The notes under the pieces: generated by a model
The model's input: only the letters and a program-made list of their open reading frames with translations
Database searches by the model: none
Told to the model about the DNA's origin: nothing
Made by a program: the position numbers and the translations under genes
NCBI GenBank assembly: GCA_024274785.1
Contig: JAJSAM010000071.1
Span: 45,198-109,197 of the forward strand
Reading direction: 5' to 3'
Origin: Planctomycetota bacterium
GTDB taxonomy: Bacteria > Planctomycetota > JAJSAM01
DNA: 64,000 nucleotides
Shown here: positions 18,189 to 26,791 of the stretch, one piece after another
Layout: every line of letters begins with the position of its first letter
Position numbering within the stretch: position 1 is the first letter of the stretch

Positions 18189-18583
18189 TACGCCGGCACC
18201 ACCTTGTATCCGTAGAACAGGACTCCGTCCGCGCCGTCTTCCCTGATTCTCCGGAATTCGATCTTCACCGGGAGGCCCATCTCGATTTCATCCAGATCGA
18301 CATCCACGAGTTGACTCATGAGCCGCACGCCGTTTTCGAGTTCCACCAGGCAGACCGCGTACGGCGAGAGGTCGGTGAACTCGTCCGGCGCCACGCGGAT
18401 CACGGTCCAGGTGATGACCTTGCCGGTGTCCGGCAGGACGACGGTTTCGAACTTCTGCTTGCCGCACTTCATGCAGATGCGTCGCGGTGGGAAGTGGATC
18501 TCCCCGCAGGCCGTGCACTCGCCGGCCTCCATGCGGTAGCGCTGCGGAACTTCGCGCCAGTATCTGGCTGTGGTCAGTCCCAT
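18188..18583 (-). CDS. DUF35 Zn-ribbon/OB-fold protein (thiolase-HMG-CoA synthase bridging subunit)
   Basis: A 131-residue protein with a rubredoxin-like zinc ribbon (Cys23, Cys26, Cys37, Cys40) followed by an OB fold (about 50-125). In archaea this family holds acetoacetyl-CoA thiolase and HMG-CoA synthase together and lets the CoA intermediate pass between them. Here its gene overlaps the thiolase stop by one base and lies two genes behind the HMG-CoA synthase, the same trio. The expected role is therefore structural, a shared CoA-binding bridge. DUF35 proteins also partner other thiolases, so the role leans on gene context. Confidence 0.9.
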   Translation of the reverse strand: MGLTTARYWREVPQRYRMEAGECTACGEIHFPPRRICMKCGKQKFETVVLPDTGKVITWTVIRVAPDEFTDLSPYAVCLVELENGVRLMSQLVDVDLDEIEMGLPVKIEFRRIREDGADGVLFYGYKVVPA

Positions 18584-19740
18584 CAGATCACCTCCAGGAT
18601 GTGCACGGTGGAGCTGGCGCCGGTGCCGCCCATGTTCTGGGCGAGACCGCGTTTGGCATCCTTGACCTGCCGCCCGCCGGCGTTGCCGCGAAGCTGGGTG
18701 ACGATCTCGTGGATCTGGGCGATGCCGGTGGCGCCCACCGGGTGCCCCTTGGACTTCAGCCCACCGCTCGTGTTGATCGGGATCCGGCCGTCGAGCGCGG
18801 TTTCACCCGCCTCAACCGCCTTGCCGCCCTGGCCCTGCTCACAGAAACCGAGGGCCTCGGTGACCATGATCTCGGCGATCGTGAAGCAGTCGTGCACCTC
18901 GGCGAAGTCGATGTCGCCGGGGCCGACGCCGGCCATGTCGTAGGCCACCTTTGCGGCCAGTGCGGCCGACTCGATGGCGCAGATGTCCTTGCGCTGGTGC
19001 AGGGCGATGGTGTCGGTGGCCTGACCGCTGCCCGTGACCCTGATGGCCTGGCTCTTCGTGAACCGGCTCACCATGTCGAGGGGGCAGAGGATCGCCGCCG
19101 CCGCGCCGTCGGTGACGGGTGAGCAGTCGAGGATCCGAAGCGGGTCGGCTACGCGCGTGGCAGTCAGCACCTGCTCGAGGGTGACCTCGAAGGGGGACTG
19201 GCCGTGCGGGTTCATCGCGCCGTTTCTGTGGTTTTTCACGGCGACCATCGCGAGCTGCTCGCGGGTGGTGCCGTACTTCGCCATGTGCGCGACGGCCATC
19301 ATGGCGTAGAGGCCGGGGAAGGTGACGCCGTGATAGGCCTCGTATTCCTGATCCGCGGCCGCGGCGAGCGCACGCGTGGTGGCGCCGCCGTCCACGTCGG
19401 TCATCTTTTCGACCCCGCCCGCCAGCACCACGTCGTGGTAGCCGGACGCCACGGCCATCAGGCCGGTGCGGAAGGCGGTGCCGGCGGAGGCGCATGCCGA
19501 CTCGGTCCGGGTTGCGGGGATCGGGCCCATGCCGAGATAGTCCGCGGCGAGGGCGCCAATATGCTCCTGGCCGGCGAAAAGACCGCCGGACATGCAACCG
19601 ATGAACATCGCGTCGAGCTTCTCGACGCCGGCATCGTCGACCGCGTTGACCGCTGCCTCGGTGATGAGGTCGCGGAGCGATTGCTTCCACACCTCGCCCC
19701 AGGCGGAAAGGCCGACTCCGATTACTGCTACGTCTCTCAT
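18583..19740 (-). CDS. Acetoacetyl-CoA thiolase (archaeal/SCP-x type)
   Basis: A 385-residue thiolase-fold enzyme. The nucleophilic cysteine is Cys83 in [12 protein letters not shown]. The distal active site includes FAEVHDCFT and [10 protein letters not shown], and GGVEKMTD is typical of this SCP-x-like class rather than of PhaA-type thiolases. In the archaeal arrangement it condenses two acetyl-CoA to acetoacetyl-CoA and hands it to HMG-CoA synthase through DUF35. The gene starts 4 bases after the synthase stop and overlaps DUF35 by one base, so translation is probably coupled. Soluble, cytoplasmic. Confidence 0.9.
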   Translation of the reverse strand: MRDVAVIGVGLSAWGEVWKQSLRDLITEAAVNAVDDAGVEKLDAMFIGCMSGGLFAGQEHIGALAADYLGMGPIPATRTESACASAGTAFRTGLMAVASGYHDVVLAGGVEKMTDVDGGATTRALAAAADQEYEAYHGVTFPGLYAMMAVAHMAKYGTTREQLAMVAVKNHRNGAMNPHGQSPFEVTLEQVLTATRVADPLRILDCSPVTDGAAAAILCPLDMVSRFTKSQAIRVTGSGQATDTIALHQRKDICAIESAALAAKVAYDMAGVGPGDIDFAEVHDCFTIAEIMVTEALGFCEQGQGGKAVEAGETALDGRIPINTSGGLKSKGHPVGATGIAQIHEIVTQLRGNAGGRQVKDAKRGLAQNMGGTGASSTVHILEVI

Positions 19741-19744
19741 CGTG

Positions 19745-20788
19745 TCATCCTTTCCTGATCTTGCCGCGGTACTTCGCGTAGGTGCCGTAGTCCAGGTAGA
19801 TCTTGTTCTTGTCCAGGTAGTCCGTGGTCAACGGCGCCAGATTGCGGACCTCGTCGATCTTGTCCGTCACTTCGAAGACGAAGCCGTCGCTGCCGGAGCC
19901 GGAGCCGTAGGAGACCATGAGGATGGTGTCTCCCGGCTTCGCGACGTCCAATGTCGCGGAGAGGCCGATGGGGGAGGCCCCGGAGTAGGTGTTGCCGAGC
20001 CGCGGGGAGAGCCAGCCGGGAACGATCTGCTCCCTGGTGAAGCCGAGCTTCAAGGCCGCGCGCAGCGGGAACTTCCCGTTCGGCTGGTGGAAGATCGCAA
20101 AGGTGAAGTCTTCGGGGGTCATCCCGGCCCGCTCCATCGTGCCGGTGGCGCAGGAGAGCGTGTGCTGGAAGTACGCCGGCTCGCCGGTGAAGCGTCCGCC
20201 GTGCTTCGGGTAGTGTTCATACTCCCGTCGCCAGAAGTCCGGCGTGTCGGTCATGTACGCGTAGGTCTCCCTGACCTCGGCGACGACGTTGTCCTTCCCG
20301 AAGAGGAACGCTGCGGCGCCGGCCGCCGCGGAGTACTCGAGGGCGTCGCCGGGCGCGCCCTGAGACGTGTCCGCGCCGATCCCGAGGCCGTACTTGACGA
20401 GCCCCGCGGTGACAAGCCCGAAGGATACGTACATCCCCTCCGAACCGGCCTTGCAGGCGAACTCCATGTCCGCACAGTGGATGTCCGGGGTGGCGCCGAT
20501 CGCCTCCGCTACCACGGTGCCGCTGGGCTTTACCGCGTAGGGGTGGGATTCGGATCCGATATAGATGCACCCGATCTCTTTGGGGTCGATCCCGGCACGC
20601 TTGATCGCGTTCCGTGTCGCTTCGACGGACATGGTGATCACGTCCTGGTCGGGCGCGGGGACCGACTTCTCCTCGAGCATCAGGCCCTTCTTGTAGCTCG
20701 GCGCGTCCGCTCCCCAGACCTTGGCGATCTCTTCAACCTTGATTCGCTGCCGGGGAACGTACGCTCCATAGCCGATGATGCCTGCCAT
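19745..20788 (-). CDS. Archaeal-type hydroxymethylglutaryl-CoA synthase
   Basis: A 347-residue enzyme of the short archaeal HMG-CoA synthase family, opening with [11 protein letters not shown]. The probable catalytic triad is visible: Glu80 in IGSESHPYA, Cys112 in [10 protein letters not shown] and His234 in FHQPNGKFP. It condenses acetyl-CoA with acetoacetyl-CoA to form HMG-CoA. An AGGAGG site precedes the ATG by about 6 bases and marks the operon's first gene; a TAGAAT hexamer lies about 45 bases upstream of the start without a good -35. Thiolase, DUF35 and an enoyl-CoA hydratase follow. HMG-CoA reductase and lyase are not in the window, so mevalonate synthesis, leucine catabolism and isovaleryl-CoA supply all remain possible. 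Confidence 0.92.
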   Translation of the reverse strand: MAGIIGYGAYVPRQRIKVEEIAKVWGADAPSYKKGLMLEEKSVPAPDQDVITMSVEATRNAIKRAGIDPKEIGCIYIGSESHPYAVKPSGTVVAEAIGATPDIHCADMEFACKAGSEGMYVSFGLVTAGLVKYGLGIGADTSQGAPGDALEYSAAAGAAAFLFGKDNVVAEVRETYAYMTDTPDFWRREYEHYPKHGGRFTGEPAYFQHTLSCATGTMERAGMTPEDFTFAIFHQPNGKFPLRAALKLGFTREQIVPGWLSPRLGNTYSGASPIGLSATLDVAKPGDTILMVSYGSGSGSDGFVFEVTDKIDEVRNLAPLTTDYLDKNKIYLDYGTYAKYRGKIRKG

Positions 20789-20961
20789 GCAAACCTCCTG
20801 TGGCTAGCCTCTGAAAAGAGCGCAGAGCCCGCATTCTACCGGTTCCCCGGTCGTCTGAATGCCGCTAAAACGACCAAACGTACGGTTGGCGAACAGCGCC
20901 GCCGGCTGCACCTTCACCGCTCCGGAAACCCGCAGATCGGGGACTTCCTCCATGAATCGAA

Positions 20962-20984
20962 AAGGGCCCCGAGGAGGGGCCCTT
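20962..20984 (-). terminator. Rho-independent terminator of the PEP-CTERM gene
   Basis: A perfect 9-base-pair hairpin (AAGGGCCCC / GGGGCCCTT, 5-base loop) 22 bases after the stop of the leftward PEP-CTERM gene. On that strand it is followed by a short TTTT run. Confidence 0.75.
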
Positions 20985-21006
20985 CGGATCGGCATGATTC
21001 CCGGCG

Positions 21007-21657
21007 CTACTTCGCCTTGTGTGCCCTGCGGCGACGGTGTGCGAAGAAGAGCCCGGCTGCGCCGAACCCGAACAGGATGAACGTCCCCGGCTCCGGTGCG
21101 TGGGCGACGAAACCATCGATGTTGTCCAGGGTGATCCCGCCGGACTGGCCGAACTGCGTGGTCAGGACAGTCTCCGATCCGGTGCTGACCCAGCCCACGA
21201 AGTTGGTGGTCGCCGGGGCGCTCGCGATCACGGCGCTCGTGTCGATGCCCGCGGTGTTGACGAAGGACACGGTCTGGCTCACCTCGTTGCCGAAGTCGAA
21301 GGAGATGGCCTGCAGGCCGAGACCGGTGCCGCCCGGTCCGGTCATCGAGGCGAAGGACTGGGAGCCATCGGGCTGCATCCAGGAGTTCCCCGTGGCGCCG
21401 AAGCTTCCGACGAAAGCATTCCCGCCATCCACCACCTGCGCCAGACCGCCGCCGATCAGCAGCGGGTCACTGACGGGGCCGGCCGGGGTGCTCTCGAAGT
21501 CCTCCGTCCAGGACGGCGCCAGGCCGAGCCCGGCCACGGCGTTGTTGAAGGCCGTCTCATCGGTGTAGACCACGCCCGCCTCCGCGGAGCCCGCGGAGAG
21601 GATTACCATCGAAACCACGAAAAGCGAGGCCAGAACCGAACCGTTCCGGATCACCAT
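21007..21657 (-). CDS. PEP-CTERM sorting domain protein
   Basis: A 216-residue exported protein. It has an N-terminal signal peptide (about 1-27, ending SAGSAEAG), a beta-rich body without recognised enzymatic motifs, and a C-terminal PEP-CTERM tail: PEPGTF, a hydrophobic helix (ILFGFGAAGLFF) and a basic end (HRRRRAHK). Exosortase cleaves such tails at the PEP motif during export in Gram-negative bacteria that make exopolysaccharide. The exosortase gene is not in the window. It diverges from a secreted hydrolase gene, sharing a 148-base upstream region, and ends at a clear terminator. Confidence 0.9.
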   Translation of the reverse strand: MVIRNGSVLASLFVVSMVILSAGSAEAGVVYTDETAFNNAVAGLGLAPSWTEDFESTPAGPVSDPLLIGGGLAQVVDGGNAFVGSFGATGNSWMQPDGSQSFASMTGPGGTGLGLQAISFDFGNEVSQTVSFVNTAGIDTSAVIASAPATTNFVGWVSTGSETVLTTQFGQSGGITLDNIDGFVAHAPEPGTFILFGFGAAGLFFAHRRRRAHKAK

Positions 21658-21805
21658 AACTCACACCTCTTCAAATCATCACGAGTGGCGAAGGGATGCC
21701 CCCCTGATCCATAGAGCCAAAGGCTATCCCCACAAATGGCCTGTGCCAAGCAAAGAAATACGAATTCTCGTAGGATGGGGGGGCGGATTGCAACCGGAGG
21801 AGCAC

Positions 21806-23053
21806 ATGAAGCGATTTCGGATCTGGTGGGGCGTGATTCTGTCCGTGGCCCTTCCGGTGATCTCGGCGGCATCCGTTGCCGCCGCACCGGAGGTCGTCCC
21901 GATCAGGACCTCGGACGGATTGACGCTGGCCGGCGATCTCTACGCCACGGGAGCGAAGGGGGCGCCGGCGGTGGTGGCGCTCCACATGTACCGCTCGGAC
22001 CGGAAGGCGTGGTTGCCGGTGGTGAAGCCGCTGCACGACGCCGGCATCGACCTCCTGACGATCGACTTGCGCGGGCATGGCGACAGCGCGATCCAGGGGA
22101 AGGTGAACCTCTCCGAGCGTGTGGCCGAGCGCGATCCGGAGCTCTTCCAGTCGATGTGGCGCGACGCCTTCGCCGCCATGGACTTTCTCATCGCCCGCGG
22201 CAATGACCCCCGGCGGATCGCCTTTCTCGGAGCGAGTGTCGGCTGCAGCGTGGCCATCGACGCGGCGGTGCGGCGGGAGACGGTCCGGGGCGTCCTGCTC
22301 ATGACCCCGGGACTCGGCTATCTCGGCATTCCCACCTCGCAGCACATCCGCGACTACGGGGCCCGGCCCATGAAGATCCTCTGTTCCACTTTCGAGGCGC
22401 CGCATGGGACCACCGCGATCAAGGAGGCGGTGGGACCGACCTGCAGCGTCTATCTCTTCGAGGAGCGCAACAGTCACGGCACGCAGATGTTCAAGACCCG
22501 AAAGGGCGTGGAGGAGCGGATCGCCAACTGGTTCCGGACGATTCTCGCGGGTGGGGTGGCGCTCGACGGGGAGTTCAGTGAGGCGGAGGGGAAGGGGCCA
22601 GGCCTCCACGGGGAGTTCACGGTGGAAGGCGGAACTCTCAAGGCCTCGGCGACTCGGCGGGGGAGCTACCTGCATGCCGTCCTGACCGGCCGGCCCGAAC
22701 TGCTCCCGAAACGGTTCGTCGTCGCCTACGCCGGGAAGAAGATGCTGGCCGAGGCCGTGGCGCTCACGGTTTATCCGGACCGCGTCGCCACCCGGCATCT
22801 GCTGCTCCGCGACGGCGTCTTCGTCCCCGTGCGGGAGCGCCGTGCTCCCCATCGGGCCCGGCCCGGAGCGGTGCGGGGGGTGGTGCTGGAACTACTGATC
22901 CCCATGTCCCTGATCGACACCGGCTTCGATCCCCGCGAGGGCTTCCGCCTCGCCTTCGCCATCGGCACCGCGGATCTCACGGAGAAACTCACCTGGTCCG
23001 GCCAGGCGAAACCGGATGACACCAGGACATGGAGCGCCTTTCCGAAGAGGTGA
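21806..23053 (+). CDS. Secreted alpha/beta hydrolase with C-terminal beta domain
   Basis: A 415-residue protein started at ATG 21806 behind a GGAGGAG site. The longer upstream frame lacks a ribosome-binding site and would bury the signal peptide (about 1-27, VISAASVAAAP). Residues ~30-250 form a dienelactone-hydrolase-like alpha/beta fold: the nucleophile elbow is GASVGC (Ser144), an oxyanion strand is ALHMYRSDRKAW, and a late His lies in ERNSHGTQMF. The remaining ~165 residues form a beta-rich domain with PxxxLPKRFVVAY and LIPMSLIDTGFDP, resembling carbohydrate-binding family-9-like modules; that is a weak resemblance. Probably a periplasmic esterase of unknown substrate. Confidence 0.8.
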   Translation: MKRFRIWWGVILSVALPVISAASVAAAPEVVPIRTSDGLTLAGDLYATGAKGAPAVVALHMYRSDRKAWLPVVKPLHDAGIDLLTIDLRGHGDSAIQGKVNLSERVAERDPELFQSMWRDAFAAMDFLIARGNDPRRIAFLGASVGCSVAIDAAVRRETVRGVLLMTPGLGYLGIPTSQHIRDYGARPMKILCSTFEAPHGTTAIKEAVGPTCSVYLFEERNSHGTQMFKTRKGVEERIANWFRTILAGGVALDGEFSEAEGKGPGLHGEFTVEGGTLKASATRRGSYLHAVLTGRPELLPKRFVVAYAGKKMLAEAVALTVYPDRVATRHLLLRDGVFVPVRERRAPHRARPGAVRGVVLELLIPMSLIDTGFDPREGFRLAFAIGTADLTEKLTWSGQAKPDDTRTWSAFPKR

Positions 23054-23083
23054 TCCGAGTCGCGTGGTACGGAAGCTGCCCCG

Positions 23084-23590
23084 TCACTCGAGAGTGACCA
23101 GCGCGTCCCCCTTGTTCACCGTCTGGTTCGCCCCGGCGTGGACGGTCTTGACCACTCCCGGCAGGGCGGCGCGGATCTCGTTTTCCATCTTCATCGCTTC
23201 GAGGATGAGGAGCGGCTGGCCGGCCTCCACCTCGTCGCCCGGGGTGACCATGATCTCGCGGACGATGCCCGGCATCATCGAGAGGATCACCTTGCCGTGG
23301 TCCTGCCGGCCGCGGTTCCCGGAAACGGCGCGGGCGGCGCGGGTGCGCTCGTCCTCGACCCGCGCCACGTAGGACTCGCTCATCATGGTGACGGAGAGTC
23401 CGTCCGGGCGGGATTCGAAAGAGACCTGGCGGGAGAGGGTGTCCATCAGGAGCGTCCCGGCGGAGCCGCCATTGATGGTGCGGAAGTCCACCTCGCGTTC
23501 CTTTTCGCCGACCCGCGCGAAGGTCTTCCCCTCTCGTTTCAGGATCTCGACCTCGATGTCCTCGCCGTCGATGGCCACGTAGTATTTCAT
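23084..23590 (-). CDS. Biotin carboxyl carrier protein (acyl-CoA carboxylase)
   Basis: A 168-residue protein. The C-terminal ~70 residues form a biotinyl domain with the canonical biotinylation motif EAMKMEN (Lys134), preceded by MPGIVREIMVTPGDEVEAGQPL. The N-terminal half is a short beta-rich docking region as found in carrier chains of propionyl- or methylcrotonyl-CoA carboxylases. A GAGGTGAGG site precedes the ATG at 23590. It lies 5 bases downstream of the biotin carboxylase gene, so the pair is one transcription unit. The likely carboxyltransferase partner is the PccB-like subunit at 27.2-28.8 kb. Confidence 0.92.
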   Translation of the reverse strand: MKYYVAIDGEDIEVEILKREGKTFARVGEKEREVDFRTINGGSAGTLLMDTLSRQVSFESRPDGLSVTMMSESYVARVEDERTRAARAVSGNRGRQDHGKVILSMMPGIVREIMVTPGDEVEAGQPLLILEAMKMENEIRAALPGVVKTVHAGANQTVNKGDALVTLE

Positions 23591-23595
23591 TTTCC

Positions 23596-25095
23596 TCACC
23601 TCCCGCATCCGTGCCGCCGCCCGGCGAGCGTCCAGGGGTTCATGCCACCACCGTTGCTTTCTCTTCGCACCGGGGCCTTCGTCTCGGCCTCGTACCGGCA
23701 ATGCATCACCGCGGCCACCGCGGCGGCGATCCGGTGACGGCCTTCTCCTTCGCCGCCGAGGTCCTCCAGGTGGCGGTCCACGAAGGAGGTGTCGAACTCT
23801 CCGGACTGGAAGCGGGGATGATCGAGGACCCGCATCAGGAAGGGGATGGTGGTCTTGATCCCGTTGATCTGGAATTCCCGAAGCGCCTGCCGCGCGCGGC
23901 GGATGGCGGATTCGCGACTCGATCCGAAGGTGATCAGCTTGCCGAGGATCGGGTCGTAGTAGAGGGAGATCTCCTGGCCCTCGTACAGGTTCGTGTCGAG
24001 GCGCACTCCCGGGCCGCCGGGAAGCTCCAGGTGCTCGATCGTACCCGGCGAGGGCAGGAAGTTCGTCTGGGGGTCCTCGGCGTAGATCCGGCACTCGAGT
24101 GCGTGGCCCATGCGCCGGACGTCCTCCTGCTTGAGCTTCAGCTTGCCACCCTGCGCGATGCGAATCTGCTCGCGGACGAGATCCAGCCGGTAGACCATCT
24201 CCGTCACCGGGTGCTCGACCTGCAGCCGCGTGTTCATCTCGAGGAAGTAGTGCTTCCCATCGGTGTCGAGCAGGAACTCCACCGTTCCGGCGTTCACGTA
24301 GCCGACCGCCTTTGCCGCGCGCACCGCCGTATCGCCCATCTCCTGCCGCTTCGCCTCGTCGATCACCGCGGAGGGCGTCTCCTCGATGATCTTCTGGTGG
24401 CGGCGCTGGATGGAGCACTCGCGTTCGCCGAGGTGAATGGCATTCCCGTGGCTGTCCGCGAGGATCTGCACTTCGATGTGGCGGGGCCGTTCCAGGTACT
24501 TCTCGACGTAGAGAGAGGGGTTGCCGAACGCATTCCCCGCTTCGGAAGATGCGCGGTCGAAAGCCGGGCCGAGCTCGCTCGGTTCGCGCACGATGCGAAT
24601 GCCCTTCCCGCCGCCGCCGCCCACCGCCTTCAGCATCACCGGGTAGCCCATGTCCGCGGCGATGCCCACGGCGGCATCGCGATCGGACAATGGCTCGAGC
24701 GTCCCCGGCACCACCGGCACCCCGGCGGCCTCCATGGTCCGGCGGGCGGTGATCTTGTCGCCCATCCCGCTGATGTGCTCCGCCTTCGGCCCGATGAAGA
24801 TGAGCCCCGCGTCGGTCACCGCCTGCGCAAACGCGGCATTCTCCGAGAGGAAACCGTAGCCGGGATGTACGGCGTCGGCCCCGGTTCGCTTCGCCGCATC
24901 GACGATCCGCTCGATGTTCAGGTAGCTCTTCGCCGGCTCGGGCGGACCGATATTCACGGCTTCACTGGCCATGCGGACGTGGAGTTCGGCGCGATCGACG
25001 TCGGAATAGACGGCGACGGTTTCGATTCCCTCGATCCGGCAGGCACGGACGATGCGGACGGCGATCTCACCCCGGTTGGCGACAAGGATCTTCAT
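23596..25095 (-). CDS. Biotin carboxylase subunit (propionyl-/acyl-CoA carboxylase alpha)
   Basis: A 499-residue ATP-grasp biotin carboxylase. It has [15 protein letters not shown] at the start, the nucleotide loop [26 protein letters not shown] and [14 protein letters not shown]. It is about 50 residues longer than a plain AccC. The extra C-terminal part after DRHLEDLGG is polar and looks unstructured. The carrier domain, fused in many propionyl-CoA carboxylase alpha chains, is here encoded separately 5 bases downstream. It activates bicarbonate on carrier biotin. The start at 25095 gives the family N-terminus; the frame continues upstream through decayed sequence. Confidence 0.95.
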   Translation of the reverse strand: MKILVANRGEIAVRIVRACRIEGIETVAVYSDVDRAELHVRMASEAVNIGPPEPAKSYLNIERIVDAAKRTGADAVHPGYGFLSENAAFAQAVTDAGLIFIGPKAEHISGMGDKITARRTMEAAGVPVVPGTLEPLSDRDAAVGIAADMGYPVMLKAVGGGGGKGIRIVREPSELGPAFDRASSEAGNAFGNPSLYVEKYLERPRHIEVQILADSHGNAIHLGERECSIQRRHQKIIEETPSAVIDEAKRQEMGDTAVRAAKAVGYVNAGTVEFLLDTDGKHYFLEMNTRLQVEHPVTEMVYRLDLVREQIRIAQGGKLKLKQEDVRRMGHALECRIYAEDPQTNFLPSPGTIEHLELPGGPGVRLDTNLYEGQEISLYYDPILGKLITFGSSRESAIRRARQALREFQINGIKTTIPFLMRVLDHPRFQSGEFDTSFVDRHLEDLGGEGEGRHRIAAAVAAVMHCRYEAETKAPVRRESNGGGMNPWTLAGRRHGCGR

Positions 25096-25584
25096 GGGCG
25101 CCAATCCTACCGCCCGGAATCCAGAGGTGAAAGTCTCCGCTTCGATCCCGAGACGCCGGCCGCCTTCCTGACGGTGGAGCGCTGCCTGGTTCTTCGGGCC
25201 GAAGTTCCACGCTCGGCTCGAAGGAGAGTGGCAGATCCTCGCCCTCTTCACGGAAACACCCGGGTACGCCGTCCTCCGGGACCTGCCCGGCGGCGCCACG
25301 AGGATCACTGCCGAATTCGGATCGCGCAGTAACGCCAGGACGAGGCGAAGCGGCAGGTCGCGAAGCCTGCTGCCAGATGTCGAGCAACCGCGCCGTCCGG
25401 ACATTGCCCTCCGCCTCCGCCTCGGAGCGGATGCTCTGCACACATCCGGTGACGCTGCCGTCCGCCGGAACGGCCAGGCCGCCAGTCCCGTCTTTCCATC
25501 CCCCCATAGTAGATCGGATTGCACCGGCCATTATCCCGGTACCCCGGATGGGGCTCACTCTTTGCGGACTGCTCTGAGTCCGGA
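25096..25584 (-). other. 489-base gap, possible decayed coding sequence
   Basis: No intact gene is visible. On the minus strand two overlapping frames each look coding for part of the way: one has VRTARLLDIWQQAS, and the next, in a shifted frame, RLRDLPLRLVLALLRDP. Together they suggest a frameshifted relic of an unrecognised gene. The carboxylase promoter may lie at the left end. Confidence 0.35.
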
Positions 25585-25944
25585 TCAGTAGGAGATCACC
25601 TGCAGGCCGACGACTCGTTCGAAGTGACGCACATTTCGGGTGATGACCGGGTGCCCGGCCTGAAGGGCGGCCGCTCCGATCAGGGCATCCATGTCACCGA
25701 TGGTCGTGCCCCGGGCTTGCAGGTGCCCCACCATTCGACCGAAGATCTCCGCGGGGTCAGCGTGGAACTCGAGGATCGTGAACGGGCGGAGCAAGTGTTC
25801 GATCTTGCCGCGTTCGGTATCGGTATCTTGTGCCCGAGCCACTCCGACCAGGAGTTCGGCCACGTTGAATCTGGTCGTTGCTAGGGGTTCTTCTTCGCCC
25901 TGAGCCGGGGGCCGCGGCCGGAGATTCCTGCCGGATGCCTGAAC
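25585..25944 (-). pseudogene. Truncated PIN-domain toxin (VapC-like) remnant
   Basis: The open frame runs from just after a stop at 25945-25947. The C-terminal two thirds match VapC ribonucleases (PLATTRFNVAELLVG at the start, then ARGTTIGDMDALIGAAAL, ending ITRNVRHFERV). The conserved Asp of the second and third metal sites is present (IGDMDALIG), as is the RNVRHF end. The N-terminal beta strand with the first catalytic Asp (normally near residue 5) is missing; the upstream codons encode Pro/Arg-rich sequence with no ATG. A GTG at 25863 is the only start nearby. No antitoxin gene adjoins. I read this as a dead toxin fragment. Confidence 0.7.
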
Positions 25945-25954
25945 TCACTCGCCG

Positions 25955-26791
25955 TCAGAGTTGGAAGTGCACGCCCGCTTGCGCCACCTGCGCCCGCTCC
26001 CCGAGTGTCTTCGCTTCGGGCGAGTCCGGGACCCAGAGCGGGTTGGTGTGGTTTAAGTGGACGAAGTTGATTTCCGCTTTCGGCTTCAGGGCCTCGAGCA
26101 GTACGAGCGTGTCAGCCACCAGGGGATGGGGGATCTCCGCGAGGTCGCGGTTCCGGAGTTCGGCGCCGGAGTAGAACGTGCCGTCGAGGAAAGCCACGTC
26201 CACCCCGAAGAGCAGATTCGAGAGGGAGTTCGTACCGAAGGCGTCGATGTCGGGTACCCACAGTAGCGCTCGACTCTCTCCGGCCACCTTGAACGCGAAC
26301 GTTTCCGACCACTCCGCGCGGTGCTTCACCGGGACCGGGATGACGGTCAGACCATCGTCGAGTTCGACCGGTTCATCGGGTCGGAGGATCCGAGGCATGA
26401 GGTAGCGATCCCGAATGAGCGAGGCCCAGGGCTCGTTTCCCGAGAGGTGCTCGAACATCCGTGGTCCCACCCAGAGCGGCAGTTCCCGGACCGCCATCGC
26501 CTCGCGGCCGAGCCAGAGCAGGCCCGCGACGTGACCCATGTGGGCGTGGGTGAGCAGAATGCCGGAGAGCTTCGGCAGCTGCGTCACCTGCTCGCGAAGA
26601 TCGGGTGTAGCGTCGATCAGGAAGCCGCGACCGTTTCCGGAGATCAGCCCCAGACAGGAAACGAGACGGTGCCGGGAGGTGTCTCCCCGCGCCGTGGAAC
26701 AGTTACGGCACTCGCAGCACGGCTGCGGCAGCCCACCGTCCTGGGCGGTACCAAGGACGATGGCTTCGCTCACTTCACGAACCGGATGCAC
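25955..26791 (-). CDS. PqqB-like metallo-beta-lactamase-fold hydrolase
   Basis: A 278-residue protein with a GTG start overlapping the DUF4870 stop. An N-terminal Cys cluster (Cys25, Cys26, Cys28, Cys31, in LPQPCCECRNC) resembles the structural zinc site of PqqB- and PhnP-like proteins. The metal motif is THAHMGHVAG (His82, His84, His87), where the Asp of the standard HxHxDH is Gly. Further ligands may be His155-region VPVKHRAEW and Asp in WVPDIDAF, and FVHLNHTNPLW lies near the end. PqqB hydroxylates a PQQ precursor, but no pqqACDE genes are here. It is better called an orphan family member of unknown substrate. Confidence 0.8.
   Translation of the reverse strand: MHPVREVSEAIVLGTAQDGGLPQPCCECRNCSTARGDTSRHRLVSCLGLISGNGRGFLIDATPDLREQVTQLPKLSGILLTHAHMGHVAGLLWLGREAMAVRELPLWVGPRMFEHLSGNEPWASLIRDRYLMPRILRPDEPVELDDGLTVIPVPVKHRAEWSETFAFKVAGESRALLWVPDIDAFGTNSLSNLLFGVDVAFLDGTFYSGAELRNRDLAEIPHPLVADTLVLLEALKPKAEINFVHLNHTNPLWVPDSPEAKTLGERAQVAQAGVHFQL

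Noticed and set aside
21660..21800. Possible sigma-54 promoter (TGGCACAGGCC) upstream of the PEP-CTERM gene
   Set aside because: The -12 GC element is not at the required spacing from the -24 GG.
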